Shown here one piece after another: positions 6,101 to 6,179 of a stretch of DNA of 6,179 nt. The DNA is from Caulobacter segnis (GTDB taxonomy: Bacteria; Pseudomonadota; Alphaproteobacteria; Caulobacterales; Caulobacteraceae): assembly GCF_003243465.1 (NCBI RefSeq), contig NZ_QFQZ01000135.1, positions 1-6,179 of the forward strand, given 5' to 3'. The notes under the pieces are model-generated. The model saw only the letters and a list, made by a program, of their open reading frames with translations. It was not told the DNA's origin and made no database searches. How positions within the stretch are numbered: the first letter of the stretch is position 1; every line of letters begins with the position of its first letter. The translations under genes and the position numbers were made by a program.

Positions 6101-6179
6101 TTACTCGACGATCTTCGAGACGACGCCGGCGCCGACGGTGCGGCCGCCTTCGCGGATGGCGAAGCGCAGCTTTTCTTCC
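6101..6179 (-). CDS. tuf: Elongation factor Tu, C-terminal fragment
   Basis: The last 25 codons plus a TAA stop (6101-6103) are present; the rest lies beyond the right edge. The minus-strand translation begins EEKLRFAI and ends REGGRTVGAGVVSKIVE, the highly conserved C-terminus (domain III barrel end) of bacterial EF-Tu, which delivers aminoacyl-tRNA to the ribosome in a GTP-dependent step. The reading runs to the window edge without interruption. It is followed by an intrinsic terminator with no rpsJ or tRNA gene in between, so this copy ends its transcription unit. Whether it is tufA or tufB cannot be told. Confidence 0.97.
   Translation of the reverse strand, partial: EEKLRFAIREGGRTVGAGVVSKIVE

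Noticed and set aside
6089..6101. Overlapping GATCGATCGAT run just after the tuf stop
   Set aside because: It is a short self-complementary run with no stem-loop or known site that I can support.

Overview
The window is GC-rich (I estimate high-60s % GC) and densely coding. It looks like chromosome of an alphaproteobacterium, most likely of the Caulobacter/Phenylobacterium type. Support for this is the codon bias toward G/C-ending codons, a HisKA_2-type kinase of a sort common in alphaproteobacteria, a TTGACGC -35-like element and very few GANTC sites. The genus is an inference; no diagnostic marker is complete here.

Positions 1-4896 (+ strand) hold the 3' part of a tightly packed efflux operon. 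In order it encodes the C-terminal end of a TolC/NodT-type outer-membrane channel, a periplasmic adaptor lipoprotein (HlyD/AcrA type), a full-length HAE-1-type RND inner-membrane pump of 1034 aa, and a small GNAT-family acetyltransferase. Every junction is a stop/start overlap (ATGA, TAATG, ATGA), so the four genes are probably co-transcribed and translationally coupled. Together the first three make a complete tripartite pump spanning inner membrane, periplasm and outer membrane. The acetyltransferase may modify a compound handled by the pump, but its substrate cannot be read from sequence.

Positions 4905-5891 (- strand) encode a small membrane-bound histidine kinase with a DUF4118/KdpD-like membrane region, a HisKA_2 phosphoacceptor domain and a HATPase domain. 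It starts at TTG behind a strong ribosome binding site and converges on the acetyltransferase gene with only 8 bp between the stop codons. No response regulator is visible.

Positions 5892-6100 are intergenic. They hold the kinase's ribosome binding site and a candidate promoter, a weak palindromic repeat-like stretch, and a strong intrinsic terminator. At 6101-6179 (- strand) are the last 25 codons of tuf (elongation factor Tu). The terminator insulates tuf from the downstream kinase gene.

I see no mobile element, CRISPR array, tRNA or rRNA. The region reads as ordinary chromosome. The points most worth a second look are the RND pump's substrate 'switch loop', rebuilt as a glycine tract without the usual phenylalanines, the coupled acetyltransferase, and the kinase's altered ATP-binding box.
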